Positions 47,997-59,800 are shown, numbered from the stretch's first letter. The stretch: 64,000 nucleotides of DNA from Tretioscincus oriximinensis (GCA_022410635.1 JAJVDF010000227.1:1776204-1840203), one strand, 5' to 3'. Notes: generated by a model not told the origin, from the sequence alone. Numbers and translations are program-made.

Positions 47997-48640
47997 TTGA
48001 TTTGCCTCTTTATAGATCTGTGTTGAGGCCACATTTGGAATATTGTGTACAATTCCGGTCACCACATCTCAAAAAGAATATTGTGGAACTGGAGAAGGTG
48101 CAGAAAAGGGCAACAAGAATGATTAAGGGACTGCGATGTCTGGGCTTCTTCAGCCTTGAAAGACAGCATTTGTGAGGAGACCTAATTGAAGTGTATAAAA
48201 CCATGCATGGGATGGATAAAATGAATGGAGAAAAACTATTTTCTCTATCCCACAACACTAGGACCAGGGGGCATTTCTTGAAACTGAGGGATAGAAGAGT
48301 GAGGACAGACAGAGGAAAGTATTTTTTTGCCAAGAGGGTCATCGGCCTGTGGAATTTACTTCCAGAAGAGGTGGTAGTAGCTAGCAGACTGGAAAGCTTT
48401 AGGACAGGACTAGACAAGTTCATGGAAGCCAAGGGTATAAACAGCTACTAGGATGGATGCTTTCATGCTGCCTTGATGCTGGAGCAGTATTCCTGAAATA
48501 CCTTTTGCAAGGCGTCAAGAACAGTTGAAGATTTTGTCTTCTTCTGTTCCAGACTGCCCAGGTAAAATTGGTGGGCCACTATGTGAGACAGAAGGCTGGA
48601 CTAGATGGGCTCCATCCCAATTCCAATTATGTTCTTATGT
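47997..48640 (+). pseudogene. CR1 LINE 3' part
   Basis: The ORF2 C-terminus reads L-R-P-H-L-E-Y-C-V-Q-F-R-S-P, then M-Y-K-T-M-H-G-M-D-K-M-N and R-V-I-G-L-W-N-L-L-P-E-E-V-V-V-A (48191-48451). The 3' UTR ends CCAATTATGTTCTTATG. A stop at 48173 separates the pieces. Confidence 0.85.
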
Positions 48641-49690
48641 ACTGTGGAGAAGAATAATTATTTCACATTGACTCAGGGGAGAAGAGCAGCATCAGAGATT
48701 CTATGCTCCTCTTAATACATCCCAGGATTGTGTTTGTCTTTTTTATGTGACCTATGTCACAATGTTCCTGAGTTAAAATGCTGCATTAAGCTTTACTAGT
48801 AAAGAAATATTGCATTGCTGGGTTGCCATAAAATGTTTTATTCAGTAACTGGAGGTAGACTGAGAATAATTTTTTAATGAAGTTATGGCTGCTCTGATGG
48901 TTAAAATGAATCATAAGGATTCATATTCTGGCTCTTCCCCTATTTTATTATAGACCATAACATTTTTGCAGTTAATTATTAGAAAGCTGGAATTGCAGCT
49001 CATTTAATTTTAGGATTTGCAAAAAGCTCCATTGTTCTCCAACCACAGAAAAAATGGTGCATATGATTTTTTTTAATTAGTAGTCTAGTCTAAAGATCTT
49101 CCCTAGTGTTTAAACTAGAGGAATTTTTTAGAAGCAAGAAATACAGCTAGGGCAATAGATTTATTAATGATGAAGAAATCAAGATGCTTTAAAAGAACCT
49201 TAATTTAACTCTGTTCATCTCAGAAGATGTTAGCAGTTCTGGGCTGTGTGGATGGAGATGGAGAAAAGAAACTAGATTATAGCTGGAAGCTTTGCTTTGA
49301 TCCCACCAGTTGGTTTTTGATCTCTAAAAGGCGGGGTACTATTTGTTATCACACTTAAATCTGCATACCTTAGAGGGGAACCAAACAAAGTTCTTCCATA
49401 CACCCTCATGTCCTTTGGTGTCAAACGCAGTGGAGGAGCATATTTCAATTTCATAGACTGTATTGAAACATCCTTGCCTTTGCCCTTCCTGTCCCAATGG
49501 GCACCACTGATCTACTTGGTAAACCATTGAGAACTTGGGATCCTGCCACACCTGAGAGATTAATAGAACAAATGTGGGAGCAAACCTTCATAGTCTATTT
49601 TATCAGAAGCATGGACTGAAGTGTCTAGATTCAGGGCTTACGTAAACAAGCTCTGTGGGTAAATGAGTGACTGTTATACATTGCAGGAGG
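48641..49690. other. No gene recognised
   Basis: AT-rich. Minus-strand frames at 49272-49551 have no known domain. Confidence 0.45.
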
Positions 49691-49812
49691 GCTTGCACAA
49701 GCTTTAGGTTTTTAATTTTTTGTGATAAATTTCAGCTCTGGGTGGCAATCAAATGGAAGGAGGCAAACAAGGATCTAAACCAGGTCCCAAAATGGCTTCC
49801 CTCTTCAGACAT

Positions 49813-49970
49813 GGAAGGCTCTTTTGGTTTTTTTCATGGCTGTTCCTCTTACAAATGCCTGGGTGTCAGCCAGGCACCCATCCATTTCCTTTATTCTTGT
49901 TTTCCATGCTTGACTGACATCCAGATATTTGTAAGAGGAACAACNATCAAAGAAGGCAAAAGTGATCGCT
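49813..49970. repeat. Long inverted repeat, probable diverged MITE
   Basis: TGTTCCTCTTACAAATGCCT (49841) pairs with its near complement at 49923-49942. Weaker pairing extends outward to about 49813 and 49970 (GGCTCTTTTGG against CCAAAAGAGCC-like sequence). Confidence 0.65.
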
Positions 49971-51266
49971 ATTACAGAAAACCAGGCATCATTACTGGAT
50001 TTCCTACAGCAATGATACAACAGGATATTTTTTCCACAGCCCTGGACCATACTAGGAAGGCCACAATTACTGTATACGGCCTCCCCCAATATCCTTGGGA
50101 AAATTAGGATTTTTAACCCATGTCAAGAGTCTTCNTCTGATCCAAAGGCATACCTGCATCCCTCTGAACTCAATCTCAACCCAAATGATATTTGAGCAAG
50201 ATCCCAGCCTCTTAACTTCTTCTAGATTCTAAGGAAGCTGCCAGCTGTCATCTTCCTCTGCTTGGATCCAAGTGAAGCGCTGTCTCTACAGAAAAGAGCC
50301 ATAGTTGTATTCTTCTGTGCGGTTTGGGTTAAGGAATCTTAATCAAAAACACAAAGTCCAAATTCTGCATCCCATTGTGAATGTTAAACCAGTTCTGAAA
50401 ATAGAAATGGGAGTTTTCCTTGTTTTCCTCAATGATTTTATTCGCTCTCAGGCTGAAGGAAAGTAAAAATGGAAATGAGGAATCATGTGAGAAAGGGAGA
50501 GTAATTTATGCGTGAATCTTTAGTAAATCCCTCAGCATTAATATAGGCAAAGATGGTGCTGCGCTGGTGGCAACTGTTCCTTCACTATTGTTGGCAGGAT
50601 TTTTCCCAACTAGTTATTATTAATTTTTTCCAGGATTAGTTCCAAAATTTTAGTTTTCTTTAGAAAAAAAACTTTTTCTGCATCTCTCAGATTCTGAAGC
50701 CAGGCAAGGACAATGGTTTGATTTTATTTGCTGTTGCTGCTCTTCTCCCCTGGGTCCGACTCTGCCTACCAAATAGAGTTTCTAGATTTCATCGCCTAGT
50801 TCCCTTTTTTCCTTTGTCCGGAACAACCGATGATGGTGTCTCCAGATGCTGCCTTGGTGACATTTGTTTCCTTTGAAAACATTTAAGAAATGGAGTTGTC
50901 TGTGTGCACAGCTGACTTGGCTTGAATAGCGGAGAGAATATACACAATNGCCCTCTTCAGTGACCCACAGAGAAGAGAGTCCTGTTCTCTATCATCCCTA
51001 AAAGATGGATTATGGATAATAAAAGACAAGGTAGATTACAAGTGGAATATCAGAAACTACCTTTCTCATTGGTAGATCAGTTCAACAGCAGAATGGATTA
51101 TTTGTGGTTGCTACTATTGTATCTGATCCTTTCTGTGCCCATAGAGTATGCCAGGCTTCTCTCTCTTTCTCCTGCCTCCCCAAACTCACATTCATTACTT
51201 CCATGATATTACTTATCCATAGTATGCCCTTTTGCCTTCAGTCTTTCCAAGCATCAAGGTCTTTTG
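49971..51266. other. No gene recognised
   Basis: Unclassified sequence with T-rich stretches. Confidence 0.45.
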
Positions 51267-51270
51267 CTGA

Positions 51271-51692
51271 GACTGCATCCCCACTTGGATCTGCCCCACA
51301 AGTTCNTGAAAGTTCAGCGATCCACTCGCTTAAAAGGCCCATGGTTTCGGATTTTTTACCCACCATTGTTTATCCGATTCTGCAGCGGANNTTTCTAAAA
51401 TCTGAAAANTAGTCTTTGGAGGGCATTCAGTAAAATAAATGTGGTAAATCTAGTGAGACTTTGAGGCTAGCTGTAAAGGTTTATTGGCTCTTGGCTCATA
51501 NAGAATGGTGAGAATTGCAGTAAGGCAAGTGCAGNAATGACTTATGGGAAATGCCTTGTGGCAAGAATATGAGTAAATGAANGGAAAAATAGGAAACAGC
51601 AAGAAAAATTGAAGGTAGGTGGGACAGAATTGCAAACATGTTTTTCTGGATTTTAAAAAATAGCAAAACCAAACATGTCATGGGGAGGCACC
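51271..51692. mobile_element. MITE family E with CTGA flanks
   Basis: It starts GACTGCATCCCCACTTGG and ends CATGGGGAGGCACC. CTGA is at 51267-51270 and 51693-51696. The interior block CAGCGATCCACTCGCTTAAA matches the other copies. Confidence 0.8.
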
Positions 51693-51696
51693 CTGA

Positions 51697-52220
51697 GTCC
51701 TGCCTCCTCATTATGTGGCCAAAGAATTTAGCTTCNGCTTCAATATTTGTCTTTCCAATTAGCGGTTAGGATTGATTTCCTTATCATTGGCTGATTTGAC
51801 CTCCTTTCAGTCCAAGAAACTCTCACAAGTTTTCTCCTGCACCATATCGATGCCCAACACTAAAATGCCAACATGCCATTTATCTGACCAAACATCACTA
51901 CTAGACATATGTTATTTGATTTGGCTATGCACCATTCTGAGGAACAAGTGCAGAAGTTCCCATTTTACATATTTGGTTTGTAGAGATCCATTCCAAACTT
52001 TCTGAGCAAAATGTAGCTCTGTATAGAAACTGCGCATGCCAAGATCTTCAGCTTCACGCACAATCAAACTGATAAGATTGAGGCAGACAAAATGATTGTT
52101 TTGATATTTCATTTCACAGGAAATATCAAGCCTGTGCCTGAGATATTTTTTGATGGAAACGCAGCCACATTTTCATTCAATGAGAACAGCAAGCAGCGCC
52201 TTGAAAGTCATTGCTGCCCA
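51697..52220. other. No gene recognised
   Basis: Short chance frames only. Confidence 0.4.
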
Positions 52221-52224
52221 TGCA

Positions 52225-52432
52225 ATATCTGGATGGATCTCTTGATACTGTCTCTGGGATGGAGCAACAAACAATATTCCTGAAAGGTCATTTGAAGGGA
52301 GTCAAGACCAAGTTAAGGTTTTGCCTTGTTCTGCTTGAAATCCCCAAGTGCAATTNGTGGGCCACTATATGAGACAGAATGCTGGAGTAGATGGGAATGT
52401 GGCCCAGTGCAGCAGGGATCCTCTTATGTTCC
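52225..52432 (+). mobile_element. CR1 LINE 3' end
   Basis: TGGGATGGAGCAACAAACAA, GGGCCACTATATGAGACAG and GGGATCCTCTTATGTTCCC match CR1 3' UTR blocks. Confidence 0.7.
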
Positions 52433-52510
52433 CATTGTTACGGCTCAAGTATGACATGGAAGACATCATAACAGTAGCAAAGCGGTAGTTTCTTCAGAAT
52501 TTATTGCCTC

Positions 52511-52815
52511 ATAAGAAGAAGAAATGGGCTCTTATACCCCATTTTTCTCACCTTTCAAAGGGAATCAAAGCGGCTTACAAGGGTATTTTGCCCAAAGGCT
52601 CACATTCTATCTTCCCCACCAGGCTGTGATGGTTCCCATGTATCTACTTGCAGTCAGTTGCAATTTCTTGCACTTCTTGTTTTCGAATAGCTGGGTTGGC
52701 TAGAGCTGAAGGCTAGTGGAAGGTGCTCATCCCTCCCCACTTTCAACACAGGGCTTCAAAACCCCATCTCCCAGATGAGAGACTGTTTCCTAAGCGACTG
52801 AGCCATCAGCGCCTG
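52511..52815 (-). mobile_element. tRNA-derived SINE (family T), nearly full length
   Basis: The minus-strand head is GGCGCTGATGGCTCAGTCGC. The body includes AAGTAGCAACTGACTGC-like blocks and CTTGTAAGCCGCTTTGATTC. The tail is a short (CTT)n at 52511-52522. Confidence 0.8.
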
Positions 52816-52859
52816 AATATGAACTGTCAAATTAATGGGATGAGAATGCTTCGTTCCAC

Positions 52860-53090
52860 GCTGCTGAAATGGGTGCTCCATGGGCTGTGAGATCAGGAGT
52901 GTTCATTGGACCTCACGCAGATCCAAAGCTCATGGGAGATTCAAGACTGAATGGGATCTGGACTGGAGCACCATTCTCCAATCCAGAGCAATCTTTTCCA
53001 TCCCTGGAACAGATCCCTCTGTTCCTGATCTGCTATTGTGTAATGCAAGAAGTAAAGGTAGAAAGGTCATTAGGCTTGTAGGCCTGCTAT
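52860..53090 (+). pseudogene. Possible LINE ORF2 N-terminal remnant
   Basis: One frame reads D-P-S-V-P-D-L-L-L-C-N-A-R-S-K-G-R-K-V-I-R-L-V, resembling the L-x-N-A-R-S-x-x-N-K start of LINE endonuclease domains. No downstream endonuclease motif was seen. Confidence 0.3.
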
Positions 53091-53579
53091 ACACTGATAC
53101 AGGTTTGTTTGCTTTGTTTTCTGTGTCAGCAATCAGAGTGATGAAGTACANTGTGTTTAGGGAATAAATGGGGAAGACTGATGTATGAACAGTTCCACCT
53201 GAGAAACGTATCTAAGCAGATTTATTTATTTTGCTGCATGTAAATGCAATCTAAAGCTGACACGAGAATCATGTGACATATTTGAACAAATAAAACACCA
53301 GACCTTTGAGAAGGCTGAATCTCCCTAGCATGAGACTATTAGCATTAGGGTTTCATTCTTCCTTACTTACGTCTATTCAATAGAAGTCTATTGCGCTTCA
53401 GTTTTCACTTCAGACCAGACTGTCCCTTCTTTCCTAAACAATATATTATATTTTACACACATAGAAATCACAAAGTGCTATTGCCAAATCAGCAAGAAAC
53501 ACAGTAAAAAATAGAAAATAAATAGAAACAAAGGAAAGAAGGTTGAAACAGAAATGAGTTCATCTACATATGTTCATCT

Positions 53580-53690
53580 ATCCAGGACTGCCATTTTACT
53601 AACTGTACTTATTTTAGGACCTGTAAAAGTATACAAACTGCCAAGGTATAGGGTAGGATATAAATGCAAATAATAAATAAAACTGAACTA
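53580..53690 (+). mobile_element. L2-like LINE 3' tail
   Basis: CTGCCAAGGTATAGGGTAGG then ATATAAATGCAAATAATAAA. Confidence 0.5.
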
Positions 53691-53774
53691 CTAGCTAGAA
53701 AAATATTGTGGGGGGAAAGGCACAATTGTATTCCAAGCACTTTGCTAAAAATGATTGCATTTCATTTTTACAAT

Positions 53775-53960
53775 TATTTATTTATTTACACTTNTATCCC
53801 GCCCTACACCCAAAGGTCTCGGAGCGGCAACAATAAAAAAGTACATAATTTACATTTTAAAACAGTAACAATCAGTATCTGAAGGTGGAGGGAAAGAACA
53901 GCATTTCTTCNACCAAAGGCCAGGTTGAGGAGNTGTGCCTTCAAGGATCTTNTTAAAAAA
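53775..53960 (-). mobile_element. L2-like LINE 3' end
   Basis: The reversed tail TTATTTATTTATTTACAC is followed by ATCCCGCCCTACACCCAAAG. Same family as 462. Confidence 0.6.
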
Positions 53961-54504
53961 TACAATGATTACATCTTTTATCTTTATCATTGTTGATATA
54001 TTAACAATAGTTAAATTATTATGTTTATATGACATCTTTCCTGAGTAGCTCAAGGAAGCATAATTTCCCCATCTCTCTGTTTTATCATTACAGCCAGATG
54101 CCTGATGAACTTCTTGTAGTAAACTGGGAAGACAATGAGGAATTTAGCTAATTTCTACTATGTTTATGAGACAATGAGTTGGAAAAACAACACATTACAT
54201 GTTACCTAGAAGAAAACATTGGCCAAATTCCTTTCTAGGTGAATTTCTAGAGCTACAATCACATGAGGTAAACACTGTGATGTCTAAGGTAACTGGTACC
54301 TCAGAAGATATGACCTGAGATCACTTTCCTAAAGTAGGGAGTTTGTTTTTTCCATGGAGATAATCTGCAGTTAAACAACCAATCTGGGGGGGCCTTGTGT
54401 TGGTTAGAAAGGAACAATGAAAAGGGAAAGAACAAAATCAGCCAGGACACTTCTAAATGCCAATTGCAAGAAATTGAGGACAGGTGAAGGTTTGAAATAC
54501 CCAG

Positions 54505-54600
54505 AAGCAATTGGGGGGGGGGGGCACTGTGTGAGACAGAACGCTGGGCTAGATGGACTGTGGCCTGACTCAGCAGGCCTCCTCTTATGTTTTTATGAAG
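54505..54600 (+). mobile_element. CR1 LINE 3' terminus
   Basis: A poly-G tract (54513-54524), then CACTGTGTGAGACAGAACGC, CTAGATGGACTGTGGCC and CCTCCTCTTATGTTTTTATG. Confidence 0.75.
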
Positions 54601-55205
54601 GGAAAGGTTTAGAAGAAGGAGTAGGAAGCAAGAGTGGGCTGGACAAGTCTGACACAAGTCTGACAATGAAAATACCTACATAGAAATGCCAAGTTCAACA
54701 GTCAGTCAAATACGCCAATGAGTTCCTTTTTTGTTGACTCAAGACTGGGCATGAAGCCAGGCTCATCCAATGGTACTTCTATAATAAATCAATCCGGATT
54801 TACTTATTTTTCTATCCGCACTTTTATCTTATTAATTTTTGAAAACTGTGTGAAGATTTGTACTGCATCAGATATAACTGTAAATGACAAAACCACCCAT
54901 CCTATGCTAGGATCAGCAACAAATTACCAAAGTAATGTAACACAATCTGGTGCTCCATCTTGTATCCCAAGTAACAAAAGTTCCAGAGCAGAGGTGTGTT
55001 CAAAGGAAAACTTAAATTAGAGCAAACCAGCAGGTGGTGAAATAGACTCAATTTCTTAGATGTTGCAAAAACCTGAGCTCCAGGAGAGGTCAAGGAGGAG
55101 TCAGGTTGGGGCCATTGGGAGCTGTAATTAAGCTCATCTAATTGCATCTAGCTTAGTATCTAGAAACCCTGTTCCACGTTGTTCCTGCCCACAATGAGGG
55201 CTATA
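54601..55205. other. No gene recognised
   Basis: A 100-codon frame at 54718-55020 has no recognised domain. Confidence 0.4.
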
Positions 55206-55332
55206 TATTGGAATAGGAGCCTGCTGCTAGTGTGCAACTTTGGCGGTACCCGAATGGGGCCTGCCATAGTCTACTCCAGCATGCAGATGGCCAAGATCCA
55301 TACCGAATGAGGCTCAGTGGGGACACGGCCAT
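55206..55332. mobile_element. MITE family A
   Basis: GGAATAGGAGCCTGCTGC, CCGAATGGGGCCTGCCATAG and GAGGCTCAGTGGGGACACGG. Confidence 0.75.
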
Positions 55333-55362
55333 TGTTGGGTTGAAATGCAATCTAGGCCCTGG

Positions 55363-55693
55363 TCACACATCTACTTTAAATCCTTTAGTCCATTAAAAAA
55401 AGGGATTACTGAATGTTTAAAAGTAGATCCGTGACCAAGTCATCATGGATTTAAGCACAGGGGGTTTATCTCTCATGTGCTGGCATTCCATACGATGCAC
55501 CTTCTGTAGTTCTAGGTTTCAGAATTTCAGTCTATTTACCAAATGGAAAAAAGCAGCAAAGTGAATAGTAAATTTCTTTCCATATTAACCCCCCACAAAA
55601 AGGGGGTTTCTGAGTTAGAGAAAGACAAAAGATAACAGTTTGTCAGCTTGCTGATGTAGATCAAGGTTTAAATCTTAGATGTGATCACAGCAT
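55363..55693. mobile_element. MITE family C, long copy
   Basis: It begins GGCCCTGGTCACACATCTAC and ends TTAGATGTGATCACAGC. The interior is foldback with AAAGGGATTACTG, GCAGCAAAGTGAATAG and CCCCACAAAAAGGGGG. Confidence 0.65.
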
Positions 55694-56063
55694 AATATTC
55701 AATTGCTGTTTGTCCATTTAACCACAGTTAACAGGCGATGGGCACCCTGGGAAGGTTGCTTCTATGGGCAAGACAAACACAGCATGAGAACCTTAGTAGT
55801 AGAGTAACAAGTGAGAGCTCATCTTCTCTTTGCTGTGGAAATTTAATGGTGATGTTGCCTAAACATATCCACTCAACCACAACTACCTATTTTAATCTCC
55901 CTTCAATTTTATTTTCTCTAACTTGCAGGAAGGGATAAAATTGTTCCTTAGTCAAGATCAACATACATACATTCCCTCCCACTACGGAGAATTCAAAACA
56001 TGAAAATAACATTTGTTTTATTTATTTAAATAAACAAATAAATAAAATAAATATTGTTGGGCC

Positions 56064-56180
56064 AGAATCACATACTTTTAATCCAATTTCAGTCCTGGAG
56101 AACGGGCCTAAAATAAAAGGGGGGATTTTCCAGGTCTTCAGGAGTGAAAATGCATTAAAACTACGTGTCTGATCACAGCC
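56064..56180. mobile_element. MITE family C, short copy
   Basis: GGGCCAGAATCACATACTTT then TTCAGTCCTGGAGAACGGG, mirrored by CAGGAGTGAAAATGCATT and CTGATCACAGCCC. Confidence 0.65.
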
Positions 56181-56703
56181 CACTATATATTGACATTTTG
56201 CTTAGACTGAAAATTACCTCCCTATTCATAAAAATACACAGTACAAATGTCTCTCTCCCTCCACTTTTTAATACCCTTTGGGAATGGTAGTCATCCTTTT
56301 CTAATGTGGAAAGTAGTGCCTGGTCACTGGAAACTGTGATAGGTTGGGACGACTGGAAGGTGTTTTTTAGCTATACATGAGAAGTGAAGCGGTGGCTATA
56401 TTAACTACAGTAGAGGGGCCCCTCGTTTTCATGAAGTTATATCTCTGCCTCTGCCAACACTGGTTAGACTATGAAGCAACACATAACTCTTGGGTGTGTG
56501 CCTGAGCCCATTTGTGATGCATACACATTACTGTATAGTCATGTATCTCTTCCAGGCTTGTTCCTAAGTATTATAAGCATTTTTCAATAAATGCTCATGC
56601 TGCCAATTGCATGAGTATCTGGAAGAAACTGCTTGTTAGGAGATAAATTCAACAACATTCTCTGCAATTCTGTACTGGCAGGTATATTGGACCAGAAAGC
56701 TAA

Positions 56704-56721
56704 CCCCCCTCCCCCCCCCCC
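56704..56721. repeat. Poly-C tract
   Basis: C-rich run broken by a single T. Confidence 0.85.
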
Positions 56722-56821
56722 ACGTTCCACACAGCCAGTCTGGGGCTTGGGTTAGACCACCCACTAGTGTGCCTATATTCTGTATCAAAACACCTTCAGT
56801 CATTCGGAATCGCTTGGTCAC

Positions 56822-56998
56822 ATCCTGTCCTCACTGAACCTTCTTTTTGCCTATCTCTCAGAATAATAGCGCGCCATCTACATACCAGTGTGGGCTATGG
56901 CAGGCCCCGNATGGGGCCTGCCACAGCCTACACTGGCATGNNNATGACCAAGCTCTGCACTGAGATATAAACCAGAATAGGGCTCAGTGGGGACAGGC
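56822..56998. mobile_element. MITE family A, both arms
   Basis: The centre is a hairpin: AGTGTGGGCTATGGCAGGCC against GGCCTGCCACAGCCTACACT. Terminal CATCCTGTCCTCACTGAACC mirrors GGGCTCAGTGGGGACAGG. Confidence 0.85.
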
Positions 56999-57032
56999 CT
57001 CTCCCTCAAATTTCTTCTAAATCATTACATTC

Positions 57033-57233
57033 GTTCTTGACGACACCCAAATTTCAATCCAGCTTCAGTCCACTTTTAAAACGGAAAAAATACAGCAGCA
57101 AAGTAAATATAATTTTACTTTCCATTTACATAAACCAAAAGTAGATACCCTGAGTTACGAGCATGCCAAAAGGAACCCTTTGTCACCCTACTGATGGATT
57201 CCCTGAAAGTGGAATGAAGCTGGATTAAAACTG
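57033..57233. mobile_element. MITE family C
   Basis: TTTCAATCCAGCTTCAGTCC mirrors GGAATGAAGCTGGATTAAAA. The interior has CAGCAGCAAAGTAAATATAA, shared with 55363. Confidence 0.7.
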
Positions 57234-57399
57234 AGATTTATTCTGGGTTATATCTTGTCACAGAGTTTGGCTATCCATATGACAGGGTAGAGTATGGCAG
57301 GTCCCATTCGGGGCCTACCATTTCCTGCCCTAGCATGTAGACGTCCGCCCCCTACTCCAAGATGTAGCCTAGAACAAGGCTCAGTGGGAACAGGGCCTA
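57234..57399. mobile_element. MITE family A
   Basis: GATTTATTCTGGGTTATATC, GCAGGTCCCATTCGGGGCC and AAGGCTCAGTGGGAACAGGG. It directly abuts the family C copy. Confidence 0.8.
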
Positions 57400-57404
57400 T
57401 AACC

Positions 57405-57547
57405 TAGAAGCCGCAGCAATTCCACTATAATTGGATATTGCACAGTATAGCACGGATACTGTGGAATAATCCATTCCACGCGATGCCTTGTGGTGCAATT
57501 TGGGATTTTGGAATATTTTGGAATGGCTTCTTTTGGAATATCCACAC
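57405..57547. mobile_element. MITE family B, adjoining MITE A
   Basis: AATTCCACTATAATTGGATA at the left, and TTTTGGAATATCCACACGG at the right running into the next family A copy. Confidence 0.65.
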
Positions 57548-57712
57548 GGATCCTTATTCTGGGTCACATCTCGGGGCAGAGCTTGGCCATCCACATGCCA
57601 GTGTAGACTATGGCAGGCCCCATTCGGGGCCTGCCATAGTCTNCACTAGCATGTGGTTGGCAGGTTCCTATTCCGAGGGACAGACCAGGATAAGGCTCCT
57701 TGTGGAATGAGT
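57548..57712. mobile_element. MITE family A at the CpG island edge
   Basis: Hairpin centre GACTATGGCAGGCCCCATTC then GGGGCCTGCCATAGTC. Terminal GATCCTTATTCTGGGTCAC mirrors CCAGGATAAGGCTCC. Confidence 0.85.
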
Positions 57713-57760
57713 CAGTGATGCGCGGGGGCAGCCTCAATGGGGGCTTGTCCAAGGGGGGTG

Positions 57761-57772
57761 GGGGCGGCCAAT
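57761..57772 (+). promoter_or_regulatory. GC box plus CCAAT box
   Basis: GGGGCGG (57761-57767) abuts CCAAT (57768-57772), typical Sp1 and NF-Y sites of a TATA-less island promoter. They lie about 475 nt upstream of the donor at 58245, so a start site within 57800-58000 is plausible. Confidence 0.45.
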
Positions 57773-57849
57773 GCACATCCTGAAGGCCGAGGCTCGTGTT
57801 CCTGTCCTGCCTGCAGCTGCAGCATCGTGTGCGGGTCTCATTCTCCTCC

Positions 57850-58245
57850 CCCCGCCCCCCCCCCCGCCTTTCCCCATCGCCTCTCCACAGACTCCTCACA
57901 GACATCGCCACGGGCATGCCAAGGCCGGAGCAGGGGCCCGGGAAGCTGGATACGGCAATGGGAGGATGTTCGCAGGCTGAGCCGGCCAGAGAGGAAACAT
58001 GAGAAGGGGCGGCTATTCACGTTCCCGGGCCCGGCAACATCAGCTTGGACCATAAAGGCGAGCGGCAGCGGCAGCCAGGGCTTTCGGTTCGGCAGCTCGC
58101 AGGGGCTGAGGAGCGCACTGATGGGCGGCGGGGGGGCGGCGGGAGAGGGCATGGGATGGGCGTAGGAGCCGAAGCGGCCGCCGCACGTCCAACGCGAGAA
58201 GCCGCCGACCTCTCAACCCTCCTCGCCTCAGGCGACACTGAGCAG
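57850..58245 (+). other. Putative first exon (probably 5' UTR) ending at a strong splice donor
   Basis: The segment ends ACTGAGCAG|GTACGTGTG at 58245/58246, a near-consensus 5' splice site. Open frames run through it (for example Met at 58045), but their peptides are low-complexity Gly/Ala/Arg and I recognise none. A non-coding exon 1 is the simplest reading and fits MKX. The 5' boundary is a guess. Confidence 0.4.
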
Positions 58246-59344
58246 GTACGTGTGTGGCCGCCAGCTATCTAAATTCCCTCAGAAGCGCCCAGACCAAACC
58301 AAGGGCCTCGAGAGGGGGGCGCGCGGGAAATGAAACGGCTCCCTCCAAGCTTGCACTGCGGTGCGCCTCGGTGGCTTCTCCCCTCCTTTTGGCAGCAAGT
58401 AGTTCTGCCCCAGGGCTCTACAGCGCCACCGCGCGGTCGGTGGGTTCAAGGCAGCGGCTGTGTGTAAATACACAAATGAGAAGGTTGCACAGGGGCGCGC
58501 GCGTTCACTGGATGTTTTGGCATTTCCAGGTTGTGTATTTGTGTGTGAGAGAGGGGGTGTGCTCTTAGGGGCCCCAGGAGTGGCCCTGTGGCCTGGGAAG
58601 CTGCATGGGGCTTGGGCACTGCGGCTTTTTGCGGTTTTTTAAAAAAATATAATATAAAATTGTAGGCGCCTCTTCTTGCATTGTCGGCTCTGCATGCAGA
58701 TAAGCTTTGGGTTGGTTTGTGTGCTGGGCTGAAAGGGGGGAAAACTGCAGGTTGGCCCTTGCACGGGTTGCTTGGCGCGCCTTAAGCTCCAGGGGCCCAT
58801 CGCCACCCGCAGGGCAAAGGCTAATCGGGGGGGGGGGGGGNGGCCTCTCGGGGCCTCTTGCGCGCCGAGACGTCGGTCCACGGTCCGATGGGGGAAGCGG
58901 CGGGGCGCCGAGGGAGCTCGGGCGGGTGTGTGGCCCCGTAGTGTGACGCTGGGGCTTCTGATAGAGGGGCCCTGGCGGGAAATCGGGGCTCTTGTCGTCT
59001 GACGCGGCCCGCTGGGTTCTTGCGCCCCTTTGGACCTTTGCACTTTGCAGCAGGCAAAGGGGACACTTGCGTTTTATGTTTTGCTTTTCCAGGTTGATAT
59101 TTATTTATTTTTTTTAAAAAAAGATGTTGCTTCCATCCAAGACTTTGCTTGCTTGCGCGGCGGGTTTGGCTTTGTTTGCGCCTGGGAATCCTGGGGCCGC
59201 GAAGGCGTTTGGAGGACTCCTCCGTCCTCACTGCTTTCCTAGTCTGCCCCTTTCCTGGCTCCCCCGGGGGGCTCTTTTCAGGCAGGCTCCGGAGGCGCCC
59301 TTGCAACCGACCTGGAAGTTCCCCTGCAACCCCCGGCTGCCTCC

Positions 59345-59439
59345 ACACGTCGCTTCTTTATTCCACTACACTTGGAGATATGGATATTCTGGAATAAAGC
59401 AGCCCACGCATTGCTTTATTGTGGAATAGCCAACGATAG
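59345..59439. mobile_element. MITE family B inside the CpG island
   Basis: CTTTATTCCACTACACTTGG and GGAATAAAGCAGCCCACGC mirror TTGCTTTATTGTGGAATAGC. Confidence 0.7.
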
Positions 59440-59604
59440 GGGAATATTCTGGGTTAGCACCTCGGGGCAGCGCTTGGCCGTCCACATGCCAGTATAGACT
59501 ATGGCAGGCCCCATTCGGGGCCTGCCATAGTCTATACTAGCATGTGGTTGGCAGGCTATTCCGAGGGACAGCCCAGGATAAGGCTGCGTGTGGACGCAGC
59601 CATA
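59440..59604. mobile_element. MITE family A inside the CpG island; perfect 22-bp hairpin
   Basis: AGTATAGACTATGGCAGGCC (59491) through CC, a 4-nt loop ATTC, then the exact complement to 59538. The pairing continues to about 31 bp per arm with one mismatch. It ends GTGTGGACGCAGCC. Confidence 0.9.
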
Positions 59605-59767
59605 ACGAGGTGTGGATAGAGCCCCCTTGGCCACGAAACGGCCTTCTTTTTAATTTCGGTTTAATAAATGGCCCGATGTCCCCGTGCCTGGCCTACGTAG
59701 TAACTTGGGGAAAAGCGCCTGGGCACCTGGATGGATCTCGGCCTGAGCGGCCTTTGTGTCAGGTGTA

Positions 59768-59800
59768 GAAGGAAGGAAGGAAAGTAGGAAGGAAGGAAGG
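59768..59800. repeat. (GGAA)n tract
   Basis: Imperfect GAAGGAAGG repeats within the island. Confidence 0.9.

Noticed and set aside
57737..58272. Overlapping long frames in the CpG island
   Set aside because: GC-rich DNA is stop-poor on all frames. The peptides are Gly/Pro/Arg/Ala-rich with no known domain, so a coding call is not supported.
58821..59348. 175-codon minus-strand frame
   Set aside because: Antisense to the island, interrupted by an N, with no family motif. Probably chance in GC-rich sequence.
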